NCBI GenBank assembly: GCA_051453625.1
Contig: JBOZIK010000001.1
Location: 31,016,724-31,061,306 of the forward strand
Length of the DNA: 44,583 bases
DNA from: Welwitschia mirabilis
Lineage: Eukaryota; Gnetophyta; Gnetopsida; Welwitschiales
Direction of reading: 5' to 3'
In this document: in pieces, positions 1 through 12,825 of the stretch
How positions within the stretch are numbered: position 1 is the first letter of the stretch
How the letters are laid out: every line of letters begins with the position of its first letter
Program-made: the position numbers and the translations under genes
Notes under the pieces: model-generated
Told to the model about the DNA's origin: nothing
What the model saw: the letters and a program-made list of their open reading frames with translations, nothing else
Database searches by the model: none

Positions 1-432
1 CTATACTAAGCCTAATTGCAATTTCCTATTTATAGCATTGATTACTTTTGAAGTGCAAATTTAGGCCACCAATAGAATCACTTAAACTTATTCTAATCTA
101 TTGATATCCAATCACTATATGAACTCTTACATCTAGGGCATTTTATTTCTCATCCTCGTTATAATTCTCACATGTGGATATTATGTCTTTATTCAAGTAT
201 TTAATAAATAACTTGTCATATTTTTCTATCATATTATCAACAACTTTTTAGATAATTCCTCCTTAAGATTAATATGTTCTCTTATTTCTAGTATTAATAT
301 GTCATGTACATTTTTGTTTTTTCCACTTCCATATCCCCATCCTTAGATCATCTCATATAGTTAAGTAATTATCTCATCCATTTTTGTACATTTTTAATCT
401 TAATATTTTTCTACATTAAAGACTTATCTCCT

Positions 433-600
433 TCAATTTCTAACAAATAATCCTTTATGGTTATGAAATTTTACTAATAATATATTATACTTATTCATGA
501 GTTCATCAAATCTTTCATTTTCCTCTTGCTTAATATTTATAATTTTATCTTTAAATCTTCTACTATTCTCATAGGTTATGATTTCTCTAAGGAAGAATTT
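433..600 (-). pseudogene. Ty3/gypsy gag fragment (probable)
   Basis: Read on the minus strand from 600 to 433, about 55 codons are open and then meet a TGA. The reading begins KFFLREI, has KIINIKQEENERFDELMNKY in the middle and ends near KFHNHKGLF. The order of features (a KF-L start, an I-x-x-x-x-Q-x-x-x-E block, an E-x-x-x-x-Y block and a C/F-x-x-H-x-G-L end) matches the layout of the retrotransposon gag domain in plant Ty3/gypsy elements as I know it. Just upstream another frame reads AFNAWSILKNS, which would be the preceding W-x-x-L part after a frameshift. No LTR or pol was found next to it, and the element continues out of the window or has decayed. It could instead be chance coding-like sequence. 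Confidence 0.42.
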
Positions 601-3560
601 TTAAGGATGCTCCATGCATTAAAGGCATGGTTGGATATCTTGTGATACCACAACTATGCTTATACTTTGAGAGAAAAAGGAAAATATCTTAAGTAATTTA
701 ATTCTAATTCCAAATGATTGGCTTTATATAAATAACCAAACAGAATAAGGGAAACATCATTTTGAAAGTTCTAAGATATTAGGATCAATGGGAATTAAGT
801 CATCTAACTTTTAAGTATAAAAATTCAAAGGTATGGTATCCCCATCATCTTCCCAATGATACTTTGCTATTAACTTTTTCATGTTATAGATTTCTTATTT
901 ATATTTATTTCTATTTGTCCTAGATCATTCTCCCTATATTAGAAGTTTCCATTTATAATAAGATAACATGACTTTATTCCATCTCATCCATAAGTTGACA
1001 TAAGGCATTATCTTTGAAAATTTATTTTAAGTTTGTTTCTTCAAATTCAAAGTTCTCTTCCTATATTTCTATCTTGATTTGATTAGTATCTTTTTTATTT
1101 AAATCATATCTTTCAAGTATTCTAACATACTTGCCTTTTATATCTCTTCACTTTCCTTTACTATCTCTCTTGATAATAGTTTTCTTCATCCTTACTAGTT
1201 GGTTTTAGAAGGCTTTCCTTCTAGTACAAAATGACAAATCTTGCTATTAAGCGGGGAAAATGTACAAATAACACTAAACTATGTAATAAAGATATTGAAA
1301 AATGGTACTACTAATTTAATTATTGAATCTAATTATTACTATAATAGTATGAAAGAATACTAAATAACTAGTTCAAATAAGTAGTTCAACCAATTCAAGT
1401 CAAATTATATTATCAAGATAAGATCTTGATAAGGATAACAAAAGTAACTTGAGTTGAACAATGATCGATCATTACTTATGTAAATAATATACATGATTTA
1501 AGATGAAATATAGGTTTTTAAAATAATTAAACTAAAATAATATCTATTTCTAAGTACTGAAAATATCCTAGCGTATGTTCACTAGCATACATAAGACTAA
1601 GATTAAAGAAAACAATACATTTTTAAGTGAATGTTAGTAAGTAAACATCATAAGAATAGAAATTTTTAATAAATAATTTAAAACATATGTAGTAATAAAA
1701 TCATAATTTTTTAGAAATATAATTCTTATATTATGACAAACTACTGATTACAAATAGTGTTTTCTTTAAAAGTAGCACTAGAGTAAAAATTTCAGTTAAT
1801 TCCTTAGACTGATCTTTAGTCTTAATATTATATGGGTTTTCCCCAAGATATTTAGTTCCTATTCTATCTCTTATATTTATGTTGCTTCATTATACATTTT
1901 AGGATTTAGTAGTTAGGTAGTTTTTACCAGAACTATTTTGACCATCTTCTTATTTTGATGCCATATGGTAGTTAGTATGTTTGTACTTGTAATAAGTTAT
2001 TTTAATCTCAAATATAATAAAATGACTAACAACTAACTATTAATTTTAATAACATGAAAACATTATTAATATTAATATTAAAAGTATTTAGATATTAAAA
2101 TATATAAATAATAACTAAGAAATAATCAAATATAAAAATAATTAAGAAAAAGTTTATTTATTATTTATCTTCATCAAGGAGATGATAAGTAAATATTAAT
2201 TCTTAAAAGCTATGTTTTCATGAGATAGTTTAAATCTTCACTCTTTCTTTCTTAGAAATAAATACTTATTAACTAGAGTATTAGACTTGTTTTAACATTT
2301 TCCATGATTTGCAAGACTACTTAAATTTCATAACTTATTGAATGACTTCCTCTACTTGATTATAAATGTGACAATCTTGACCATTAGTATTAAAAGAAGA
2401 TAACTCTATCATAGGAAGCCTAGTTTCATCTCGCTTACTAACATGTATCTTAATCTTTTTATTTTTAGATTCAAGATCCAATTTTTCAAGAAATAATTTG
2501 GATTTAAAAGATGAAGAATTAGAACATATGAAATTGAAACTTATGATGAAAAGAATCAAAGGATTAAGAAAATGAGATGAACTGGAAAAGATAAAGTAAA
2601 AATATAAGTTAAAAGGATCTTATTTATAATAAAAATAAATATCTTTAGGAATACTATGTTAATAATTAAATAGAAAAGTTACACATGTCTGTTACCTAGT
2701 AACAAATGCGATTCTTATAATTCATGAAATATTACATGTAACTACTCTTTCTAAAGTATAAATACTTTATACAAAAGTACGGTTAATCATGGATACCTTA
2801 AGTAAAGCATTTGAAATTATTAAGAAACAGAAATTATTTACAATGTTATAAGTGAACATTAGTTCTATGAAGAAACCATTATAGTAGTATAGAAGGAGGC
2901 TTTAATTGAGAAACTACAAGAGAAATAGTTATGCATGTGACCTTCTATTCCTCTGAGCACTATTAGAAATTCTATTTAATGGCTTACTTACATTAATTTA
3001 TAGTTATGAAAACTAATATTACATTATTTTACTTTAACTTTAATATAATGGAATCAATGTATCATGAGAATATTACTGTTTGATTCTCTAGAAATTAATA
3101 GTAAAGTAAATATATCTATGCTAAGATATTTCTAATATTCATTATGTGCATAAATGATTACATTATATAAGGGTAAGAGTACAATAATTTTTAACCATAT
3201 CCTAAGATATGTAATAATTAAATCATTACTTCAACTAAAATATACATAGTCAAGTAAACTTTATTCTAATCGTAGTAATGCAAAATTCATACATTATTGA
3301 TCAGTATTACAAAAATAAAAGTTAAGTAATTTTTAATAATAAACTAGCACCATGTATTAATATTATTCTAAATGTTGAATAATATAAATATGAAAAAAAT
3401 ATTATAATAAAAAATAATACAATATTATAATAATAATTTTTTACCTTTGATTCTTATATAATCAAATTAGAAAAAGAAACATAAGATAAACCTTACTAAT
3501 GAAGGGTTGAGCTAACCATAACTTATCAATTTTAAAATTTACTAAAAATAAAGTTGATTT
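601..3560. other. AT-rich intergenic DNA without a recognised gene
   Basis: No tRNA, LTR boundary or recognisable protein was seen here. The longest open stretch is a 74-codon minus-strand frame at 2335-2559 (contains KIHVSKRDETRLPMIELSSF), which I do not recognise. Its lysine and serine richness follows the base composition. The sequence is dominated by A and T runs and TAAT-type words and is probably old transposon debris. Confidence 0.4.
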
Positions 3561-3572
3561 TCTTCATTTATT

Positions 3573-3592
3573 ATCTCTCATCCGTGAGAGAT
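3573..3592. repeat. Small perfect hairpin
   Basis: ATCTCTCA at 3573-3580 is the exact reverse complement of TGAGAGAT at 3585-3592, with a 4-nt TCCG loop. It lies about 40 nt before a second, longer hairpin. Nothing ties it to a gene; it may be a remnant of a small inverted-repeat element. Confidence 0.55.
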
Positions 3593-3630
3593 TATTTGTT
3601 AAGGGAAAGGTACATAGTTAGGCCACTGCC

Positions 3631-3667
3631 AAGTGATGATCCAATTCTTAGAAGGAGATCATCACTT
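3631..3667. repeat. 11-bp perfect inverted repeat
   Basis: AAGTGATGATC at 3631-3641 is the exact reverse complement of GATCATCACTT at 3657-3667, with a 15-nt loop. The local sequence is slightly richer in G and C than its surroundings. It could be the core of a decayed miniature inverted-repeat element, but no target duplication was found. Confidence 0.55.
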
Positions 3668-4479
3668 AACATAAGAAACAATCTTTGTATGAAATAATGA
3701 TTAACTAATGTTTATAGTTATGTTATAGGATTTAATGAGGAGTCTTAACAATGAGGGTAAGCCACTGCTACATGTGGAATCATAAGAGAGGTTAGCCAAA
3801 TATTAATCAAGATTATTAACAATAGTTAAGTGATCATTTGTTAATTATTTCTAGGTTTTAACTTATACATGCTAACTAATAATTACTAACAATTACCAAT
3901 TTATTACTAATAACGCATTATTTCCAAACGTGACCTCATCATTGGTGGATATGACTAATCATTAAAAACATATTGTAGTTGATAATAACTTCTTATTCTA
4001 AGTAAGAGATCATCATTACATGATGATAATTCATTATTATGATTTTTTCACTATTTTAGATTTTAATAATTTATAAAGATATATTTATGTATAATAATAA
4101 TTAATACAATATAACCTAATAATGACTTCTCATTTAAGCTCATAATTACTAAAAATGAATTATCATTAAGTAATAATAATGTCTTATCATTTGTTAATGA
4201 TGACTCTTCCAAATGATATCTTATCTTTGATTTAGTAATGACTTAATTATAAGTGTAATTCTATACTTAATTTCTAAGACCTTAAAAATAAAAGAAGGAA
4301 TAACTAGTTAAAACTATGTTTGTTAGATTAAAATAGACTTGTATAAATGGATTCCACACTTATACTATTTTAATTTTATTAACAGTTCGAAATTATCAAA
4401 ATAGCACTTCTAAAATTTACAAACTTGTGTTTTGATAACTTCAAAAATTAATTTAATTGATTTTTATAATATAATTTAT
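3668..4479. other. Low-complexity AT-rich stretch
   Basis: Many close-spaced TAATGAT, ATCATTA and TTATTAC words occur between about 3880 and 4250, giving a weakly repetitive sequence. No gene or element boundary was seen. Confidence 0.4.
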
Positions 4480-4740
4480 TAGATTATAATTTTTAAAGGC
4501 ATGCGTATTTAAGTGAAATGTACAAATGGAAATTCCTAATGCATATTAGTTGACATATGAGTCATAGGTTATTGACTTTTAATTTAGAAAGGTCTATTGT
4601 ATTTATTGGTTTAAAATAATGAGATTTATTGATTTAAGATAATAAAACACTTGAGTTATTTAAATGATGTATCATTAATGCCCTTAGCAATTTCTCTCAG
4701 TAGAGGGTCTATTTTACATAGGAGAGTTTCAAACCCTTCA
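4480..4740 (+). repeat. LTR-like direct repeat, left copy
   Basis: The left member of the repeat pair is about 261 bp. The start was set where alignment with the right copy begins (TTAGATTATAATTT against TTGAGTTATAGTCT). The end was set at CCTTCA, after which the two copies diverge. By eye roughly a quarter to a third of positions differ, so the pair is old. Confidence 0.45.
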
Positions 4741-6730
4741 ATTAGTACTAAAGAAAAAACTTTGAAAGTTTCAAGATTAAAAGGTAAAGGAGAGATTCTT
4801 GAAATATTGATTCTTGGTCTGAATAACTAAGGACTATTTAAAAGCCTTATAATTTATAAAAACCTACGAATTAAGATTCAAAGAGCTCTATCCTTTTTTT
4901 TATTGTAAGATCTTTAGTTATTGTGTCATAAAAGGAAATGATGAGTTCTTCTTTCATAACAAGTAATGCTCTTATTTTAGGAAAAGGGTTGATTGATGAG
5001 ATTTTGATGTAGTCGTGGAATGATGTTTTGTGGTGTTCATTGACTCTCAAATATATTTAGTTGAATCAAAATCTTTTAAGAACTTCTATCCCATTCTATA
5101 AGTTTTTTCTCATTTGATGGCTTGATTTAATATCTTTTAAACTTTTATGTTCATGTTTATTATGAAAATTAGTTTATAATAGATGTTTTAGCTCATCTTT
5201 TATTCCTTTTCAATTGTTTAAAATTTGAAGCATCATTTGGAAAGTTGACATAGGATTATTTTATTCATCTAAAATCAACTAACACTTTGAAAGCTTGATT
5301 GCATTCCTTATGTTAGTTTGAGAGCAAATAGGCTTGTATAATTTTAATTTGAACTAAAGGGATATTTTAACCTCTTGATCAAGTTCTTTATTATCCATTA
5401 AAAAAGCTTGTAGTAGATGAGATGCTTAAATATTTCATCCTCTTACTATCTTCTCTATCCACTAATTCATATGCTCTTCTCTCCTACTTCAATCCCTATG
5501 CCATCCTTTCATACATTATATTAATTAATGAATCTACTAAAACTAATACTAATTCTATACATAATAGTAATTATATGATTCTATAGACTCATATTCCATT
5601 CCATGAACTCCCTTTGGCTCTAAATAATTCTTCATCTTTGAAGGTAATTTATGTATTGCAAAACCCATGGAATGCTTTCATTTTAATTTAGAAATCCTAG
5701 TATTACATTAAAGAGTTGAAGAATTTTAAGAAGATCCACAAAAATAGAGAAATGATGTTATCAAAGGAGTAATTTTTTGATGGCTTTTATTGCAGGCATT
5801 TCCATCGAGTAACTTTTGCATAACATGTGTTAATTCACTAGAATAAACACTGGAGGAATCTAAAAAGAGTTCTATGATTGATTTATTAAGAGCTACAATT
5901 CAATTATATTAGAAGTATTTTGAAAATAGGACACTTTCTTAGGCTTTAGTCTAATTTGATGGAGAGGAACGTAACTTCCATTTTTGAAAATTTTAGCTTT
6001 AGAGGTTGCCAAATGCATAGGTAAATAGAATAGACTTGAGAAAAGTAATTAGACCAATTACACTTCATAACTTCATTTGTTTTAGATATGAAAAACATGA
6101 TGGTAGAATTTATATCTATTGAAATATCATAATCATAATTAAGGATTGCATTTTTAAAATGCTCTATAACAGATTATTAGTATAAAGGAGGGCCACTAAT
6201 ATTGTTATCATTATTTGATTTAAGCATGTGTAAGGCATTTCTTCTTTTTCATGATAATATTTTATTTATTTAAAATTTCTATTTCATGAAGGATTAAATT
6301 TGTCAACTCCCTTCATGTGGACTTCTCATAACCCATTGCATATGCAGTATCATTATAGGAATAATGTTATGAAAAATGATATGGAATGCTATTCATAATA
6401 TGTTTTTCTATATGGTAATTGCTTGCTTGTTTCATTTGAAGTGTTGGGTGTGTCCTCTACTTTCTAGCAAAGTACACAAATTGATTGAAAAGACTATCTA
6501 AAAGATATTTTCCTTAAAGTTTCATAGGCTAAAGGGTGTAGATTCATTTAGGAAGATCACTCAAAGGAAATATTCCTTAAGGTTGAACATTTTGATAGCT
6601 TAGTACTTCTATAATTACTTCAAATCTTGGTATGTTTTTATCTTAATGCTTTAGTTTATGCTTTAATGCTATGCTAGAGGAATGTTCTAGTAATTGTATA
6701 ATACCCAAGTCCTCATTTTTTGAATTTGAT

Positions 6731-6742
6731 ATTAAAGGGGGA
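6731..6742 (+). other. Polypurine-tract-like sequence
   Basis: ATTAAAGGGGGA stands five bases before the proposed start of the right LTR-like repeat. A G-rich purine run here is rare in the AT-rich surroundings and is the expected plus-strand primer position for an LTR element. Confidence 0.4.
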
Positions 6743-6747
6743 TTTTT

Positions 6748-7025
6748 TGAGTTATAGTCTCTTAAGACATGTTTATTTAAATGAAATGTGCAAATGGGAA
6801 TGCCCAATGTACATTAGTCATACTATGAATCATAGTTGATTGATTAAATAATGGATCTTATTATAATTTATAGAAACAAGATCATAGAATTTAGAGAGTT
6901 CTATTGTATTTATTAATTTAATATAATGAAACATTTTAGTTATCTTAATGCAGTACAATTCATGCTTCTTTGGAATTTCTCTTAGCATAGGGCATGTTCT
7001 ATGCATGAGGGTTTTAAATCCTTCA
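6748..7025 (+). repeat. LTR-like direct repeat, right copy
   Basis: The right member of the pair is about 278 bp, begins TGAGTTATAGTC and ends CCTTCA. TG at the start and CA at the end fit LTR termini. It is slightly longer than the left copy because of small insertions in the middle. Confidence 0.45.
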
Positions 7026-10000
7026 TACTTAAAATTACAAATATGAATTTTTATAATTAGATTATAGTATTTTTTATTATTTTAAAAGCTTGAAGTCTAT
7101 AAATGAGGACCTAACGTGCTAAAGCTAAGTGTTATTTTTCTTAGAAATTTTAATTATATCAAAAGTAAATTAGTTATGTTTAATGAAAAATACCCATATT
7201 GTATAAAATAGGAACTAAATGATATAATTAAAGTGGGATAAATTGTTAACTCTTAATGGAAAATAATCTACCTCTCATACTAAATATTATTATACTTCAT
7301 TGAAAAAATTATCCATAAAAATCAAAAGATAGTTTTAAAAAGTTTAGTTGCGAAAATTGAATTTAGATTTGATAAATAATTAATAAACTAATTTATTACA
7401 TTTACCTATAAGTAGTGATATTTTGAGTCTCAAAGTCAAAGATAGAAATAAGTTAGAACCTCTTAAAATAAAAGTCTTAAAAAATTTTGAGTTAAGAGGA
7501 GAAATTATAGCAAACTATGATAAGGATAATAATCCTATTAAGTTTTTAATTTCTACATTCATATATACAAATGTTTTGTCCACTAGCATTAAAAAAAAAT
7601 TTAAATTACTAAAGATTAAAATTTTAAAAGATCTAATTTGATAAAAAGTAATACTTAAAATCTTGATCTAGAATAATCAATCATTAATGAAGTAATAGCT
7701 TTTAGAAATCAAATGTTTAAGGCAAAAAGAATAATAATGGAAGATCAACATATATCTTTAGGTTATTTATTCTTAATAAAATAATTTTCATAAAATTTTT
7801 AGTACTGATGAAATATCTTACATTAAGAGTAGATCTTAAAATAAAAACTTCTTATTTTAGTAAAAGATACTTTGATCAAATCCTTGCAAAAAAAAAGTGA
7901 AATGAGAAATTTTTCTTTTTTTTTAATGTATATAATACAATGGGAAATGAGTGTTAGAATTTCAACAATAATACCCTTTTATAAATTTTAGAGATACGTC
8001 ATCCTATACTTCTACAAAATTTCCCAATACTGTCACTTCCATATAACCTCCAAAAAACATAAATTTTGGTTAGATTAATTTTAAAAATTCAACTTACAAA
8101 CTATATCTTTATTACATATGACAATGCCAACTACTATAAAATTTCAAAAATAGTAAGAAATGGATTCAAAATTAGAGAATTTATAGTTAATAAACATTTA
8201 TTCTAACATTAGTTCTTCTAATAATCTTAAAGATTTAAGGAAGTTAAGAAGAGAAAATGAATCTATGAAGAATTAGATTAATCAATTACAATAGAAAAGA
8301 TTCTAATAGATCTAATTTAGGCTAGGAATATTGAATAACTACAAAATTAAATTTAAAATTATTGATAAAAATTAAATTTTAAAAGAAAAATTACAAATTA
8401 GGAAAATAAACTACAATAATTGGCCTAAAATAAAAGATTCAACATCTCACAATTCATAAACTCTGGCCAAATCTAATGGTAGAAGTATTTGAAGAAGTGA
8501 AAAGGAAAAATAATAAGATAAATATATTAAAAATAATCTTAATTCATTATCTACATCTTATTTTAATAACAATCTCAAAACTCAAAGTCAGTACCATGAG
8601 AACATAGAGAAAAGATGTTTTAAAGAAGAAAGGAATAATGATAAATTTGTTAAGAATATTATATAACTAATAGGAAAAAATTAAAGAGAAATAATCAAAA
8701 ACTACTATACAAGGTAGAAGAATCAAAGAAAGAAAATTTTTAGTATCTTTGAATAATAAGGCATTTATTATAGTACTAGAGAATTCTTACAGATAAATTG
8801 AATAATCTATTAGTTGGAGGTTTAAAATGCTTCATCTAAAAATGTTACATGATCTAAGGAAAAAAAAATTCATGCTTAATATGATAATTCCTTTAAAAGA
8901 TATAAACTAACCACTTAGTATTTAATTCAATCTCTAGTATTTTCTAAAAGTAATTTAATAATAAATTAGAATGATTTTTCTAGACTAGCTTTAAAAAAGT
9001 AAAATAAAATAGAGATTTTTATTAAATATTTAAAAGGATACTTCTCCTATTACAAAGGTTTGAGGGGATTATAAACTCAAGATACATTTAGACATGTAAG
9101 AAATCCCATGTTTCACAAAGGAAAAAACATGTCAAATTTAGGTTTCACTATTTTAGAAAATAATACAAATACAAATACCTCACACAAATGTATTATTTTA
9201 TTTAGTTCAATGGTAATAATGAAATTTACAAAGAGGATGAACAAAGAATGGCAATATTATTTTGATTGATATAAAAATTTCTTAACTATAGTATCTAAGC
9301 ATATTTCATATTTCTTCTTTTAGATCAACATTATTGGTAGATCTACACTGCTTGGTTTCATAACAATGGTTGTTTGGATAGATTTCCTTATAAATTATTC
9401 ACATTATATAGGTCTTCTAGGCCTAAATGGCTCATCTTATTCTAGGACTTGCTTAACTTGAATCTGTGATTTTTTTTAATAAATCTCCTTAAGTTTGCTA
9501 CAAAGGTCCTGAATGGTTTGTCATGCCTCATTGAATACTTTAAATGCTTTGTTACATTTTGTATTCTCTAAATGCTATATTTCTTTATTGAGATCCCTGA
9601 TTCTTCTCCCCTTAAATTTAAATCACCTAGGACTATCATTTATTATGATGCCATTAAAATGATTCACTATCATTTCTTATCTTTGTAATAAAGCATAGAT
9701 TTTTAATGAAATAAGGTATTAGTAGCGATAGTTTTACATTACTTTTCAAATTATAATACTACTCTTGAAGGTATTTTTGTACTTTTGAGGTGATATGAAT
9801 CTCAGACACTCATTAAGCTCAAAATGATGCATTATGATCTAGATTTAGGCTATTCATGATAATTAGGATTAGGAGGTTAAGATCAAGGGTGAAAATGTGG
9901 AGCATGGAGGATTAATTAAATCTATCACATTTATAAATGATTCATAGCTCCATTTCCATCCTCATAACTCATCCACTTAATAATGCACTGATTTTAATTC

Positions 10001-11680
10001 ATTTTGACATGGGATTCATGACACTATATGATATTAAAAACTTTTAAGACATTAATACTTATAAATTTGCATTCCTAGATCTATAATTTGTATTTTTAAA
10101 TAAAATTTAATATTTTCATGTAACATAAATCATAAAAGATAAAATTTAATTAATTTATCTTTTGAGAGTTTAGGTAGTAATATTTCAAACTACCTATGAT
10201 GTTGTGGTGCCATTTCCATGATTACATTAGCTCAGTAGTACCATTTGATAGTTCTCACATGTCAAGCATGAATCACATGTGGAAATGTAATAGTTTTGGT
10301 GTTGCAACATCATTTGTAAATATGTTATTTACATTTATGTATAAATTTTTTATTTTTTCATGAATTTCTCTCTCTTCTATCTCTGGTTTTCAAAATCAAA
10401 GTAGACTAGTGAATACTGGTTTTTGTATTGACCTTCACTCTTTCTTGAAAACTTCAACGATTCTAATCTTTTATTAGTAAATTTCTATCATGATTTAATA
10501 ACTTTCATCCTTAATTAGTCAAAATAAAAATTTAGGGTCTAAAACCTCTTTTTCAATCATTTATAGTCAAAGTTGTAGTTTTAATTCTAAACTATGAAAT
10601 CTTAATTTTTATTATTTTGCATAGTAAATTTCTCTATTATTAATTTTTTTAAAAAAATTTAGGATCTTAGCTTGTAGTAGTTTTGTCAGACTTTCTAATA
10701 TGCAATCAATGTGTTTTTAAGTTTTGTAATTTGTTTAATATTCTTAGTTAAATTAGAGTTGACTGTAATTTTTATAGTTTTTTCCATATGAACTATTGCT
10801 ATTAATGTTAATTAATTCTACTTAATCTTGAATATTTAGTTACAGAAACTTGTTCTAGCACATATTTAAGTATTTTAAATGTTTTGATATATTCTAAGTC
10901 CATTATTTTGAATTTTCTCTCTTTTTTAATAAACATTTACATGCTAGTTTTTATAAATTAATTTTTAATTTGAAATCTAATTTAAATATTTTGAGGCTTT
11001 TATAATCCTTTAATAAAAATTAAATAGATATCTTTCAAGTCAAACATACCCAGATTTATTAAAAATATTATTTAAGATAAATAGTTTGCTATGTGAATTT
11101 AAAGAATCTAGTTTTCCAAGTGTTATCTTTTGATTCTAAGTTGTTTTGCATTTTATATAAAATGAAACAAGATGTTTAATTACATAATTAGATCCATGTG
11201 ATTTTATTTTAAGTAATAAATTTTCAAGGAAGATTATTTTTGTATAAAATTGACTAGGGTATATTTGACTACTAAATTCTCTTCCTTATTTGTATGAGTT
11301 GTAAATGATATTTAGAATCAGAATGAATTTTTATAAAATATTACTTCTTTTTATTTTATTGTATTTTCATTTTTCAATCTCATGAAGTTTTATTTTTACA
11401 TGCATGATCCCTTGTGATAATTACAAATCACGTGTTATAATTACATGCATGTCACATGAAAGAAATAGTTGTTTTATCGTGTGCTGTAATAGTTTGGTAA
11501 GACAACATTAATGTTTTCATATGAATTCATGTTAAGTCTCCTATCATTTTAATACTTATGTACTTTCACTATATATGCAATTTAACCTAGAAGATTTCTT
11601 TATGCTTTAATTTGAAATTTTTATACTTCAACTTTTTCCTTTCTAATTTAAATTATTATATTTAGTAAACATTTATTTTT
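7026..11680. other. Long AT-rich region without a recognised gene
   Basis: The longest clean frame is 72 codons on the plus strand at 7423-7641, rich in Lys, Ile and Leu (contains ELRGEIIANYDKDNNPIKF). I cannot assign it. Between about 7100 and 9200 plus-strand frames hold several stop-interrupted stretches with charged residues, which look like decayed coding DNA, but no reverse transcriptase, protease or zinc-knuckle motif was found. Between 10200 and 11500 there are scattered palindromic words such as ACATGCATG and CACATGTG. No RNA gene was seen. Confidence 0.35.
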
Positions 11681-12200
11681 GCAAAGGCTCAGAGCATGAT
11701 CTCCTCATTTTAAAAATTGAGTTTTATTCATTCAAAATTAGCACTATTGCTGGGGAACACTTCTATTTTTATGTGAAATATAANNNNNNNNNNNNNNNNN
11801 NNNNNNNNNNNNNNNNNNNNNNNNNNNNNNNNNNNNNNNNNNNNNNNNNNNNNNNNNNNNNNNNNNNNNNNNNNNNNNNNNNNNNNNNNNNNNNNNNNNN
11901 NNNNNNNNNNNNNNNNNNNNNNNNNNNNNNNNNNNNNNNNNNNNNNNNNNNNNNNNNNNNNNNNNNNNNNNNNNNNNNNNNNNNNNNNNNNNNNNNNNNN
12001 NNNNNNNNNNNNNNNNNNNNNNNNNNNNNNNNNNNNNNNNNNNNNNNNNNNNNNNNNNNNNNNNNNNNNNNNNNNNNNNNNNNNNNNNNNNNNNNNNNNN
12101 NNNNNNNNNNNNNGGGTTGGATTATTATGATAAGGATACATTTGCTTTTGTAATGGCTTAGAATGTGATCTCCTCATTTTAAAAATTGATTTTTTTCCTC
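11681..12200. repeat. Direct duplication on both sides of an assembly gap
   Basis: About 45 bp ending in GATCTCCTCATTTTAAAAA occur at 11681-11725 and again at 12146-12190, on either side of the 330-N gap. Differences are mostly single transitions. It may be one repeat that the assembler could not close, or a true tandem duplication whose middle is missing. Confidence 0.5.
11784..12113. other. Assembly gap (330 N)
   Basis: A run of N. Open frames that span it exist only because N has no stop codons. Confidence 0.98.
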
Positions 12201-12560
12201 TATTCACTTTGTTAACTCTTCTTTTTGTTGAATGTATGCATTTAGGATCTTTATCCTATATTTTTTAAACATTTTACAACTTTTTGCTTAGGTCTTGTAT
12301 TTTTTTTATTTTGCTTTACTGACCTCTTCTTTAAAATATTTATTTTGTTTATTAAGGATTATTGTATCTATTTCTCCTATTTGTGCTCTAGTTATCTTCT
12401 TTATTTTATTCATCTTTAGTCCATAGATATAATATAAAATTTCCTAAAATTATTTCCTAACTAACATATCTGTAAGTTTCTTACTTCTTGTAAGTTCATC
12501 TTGATCTAGATCATTACTCTAGGAGATAGAAATAATCATAAGTATAATACCATTGCTTTG
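12201..12560. other. Flank left of the copia insertion; no gene seen
   Basis: T-rich sequence with no recognisable feature. It is the original target DNA into which the element at 12566-18273 inserted; its continuation resumes at 18274. Confidence 0.5.
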
Positions 12561-12565
12561 CTTAA
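12561..12565. repeat. Left target-site duplication CTTAA
   Basis: CTTAA directly before the TG of the 3' LTR is repeated exactly at 18274-18278 directly after the other LTR. A 5-bp duplication is the usual length for Ty1/copia integrase. Confidence 0.85.
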
Positions 12566-12737
12566 TGAGAGAGAATAAACTAGTGAATTTAGAAATAAAA
12601 CTAGCTGAACATGTTCTATTAATATTTGAGGTAAAACCTCAATAACTACAATTTGAAAAAGAAGAAAATAGTAGGTAAGGATGATCAAATAAAAATCAGA
12701 GAAAATCAAGGGAAGCTAAGAAAATCAAGGGACGATA
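12566..12737 (-). repeat. 3' LTR of the copia element (part; rest in gap)
   Basis: On the plus strand it starts TGAGAGAGAATAAACT, matching TGAGAGAGAATGAACT at 18092. About 172 bp are visible before N begins at 12738. Near its broken end the words AAAATCAAGGGA occur twice, 19 bp apart (12702-12737), whereas the other LTR has one copy. This is either a small tandem duplication or an artefact at the gap edge. Confidence 0.88.
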
Positions 12738-12825
12738 NNNNNNNNNNNNNNNNNNNNNNNNNNNNNNNNNNNNNNNNNNNNNNNNNNNNNNNNNNNNNNN
12801 NNNNNNNNNNNNNNNNNNNNNNNNN
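12738..12825. other. Assembly gap (88 N)
   Basis: The gap hides the end of the 3' LTR, the polypurine tract and the last codons of RNase H. Confidence 0.98.

Larger units (their letters stand above)
4480..7025 (+). mobile_element. Candidate non-autonomous LTR retrotransposon
   Basis: Two direct repeats (4480-4740 and 6748-7025) flank about 2 kb. They align through most of their length, sharing blocks such as TTTAAGTGAAATG / TTTAAATGAAATG, TCTATTGTATTTATT and TCTCTTAGCA-like sequence, and both finish in CCTTCA. Just before the second repeat lies ATTAAAGGGGGA, which looks like a polypurine tract placed where a plus-strand 3' LTR would start. The interior contains no gag or pol domain that I recognise, so this would be a non-autonomous element. 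I did not find a matching target duplication (TTTAT on the left, TACTT on the right) or a convincing primer site after the first repeat. The call therefore rests on the repeat pair and the purine tract. An old segmental duplication is the alternative. Confidence 0.45.

Noticed and set aside
7100-9200. Possible endogenous pararetrovirus or other viral fossil suggested by scattered charged reading frames
   Set aside because: No movement-protein, coat zinc-finger or reverse-transcriptase motif could be identified, so the idea has no support.
11728-12207. Open frames on both strands across the N run
   Set aside because: They are open only because N contains no stop codons; the same holds for frames across 21263-21560, 22769-22868, 35746-36264 and 40315-40414.
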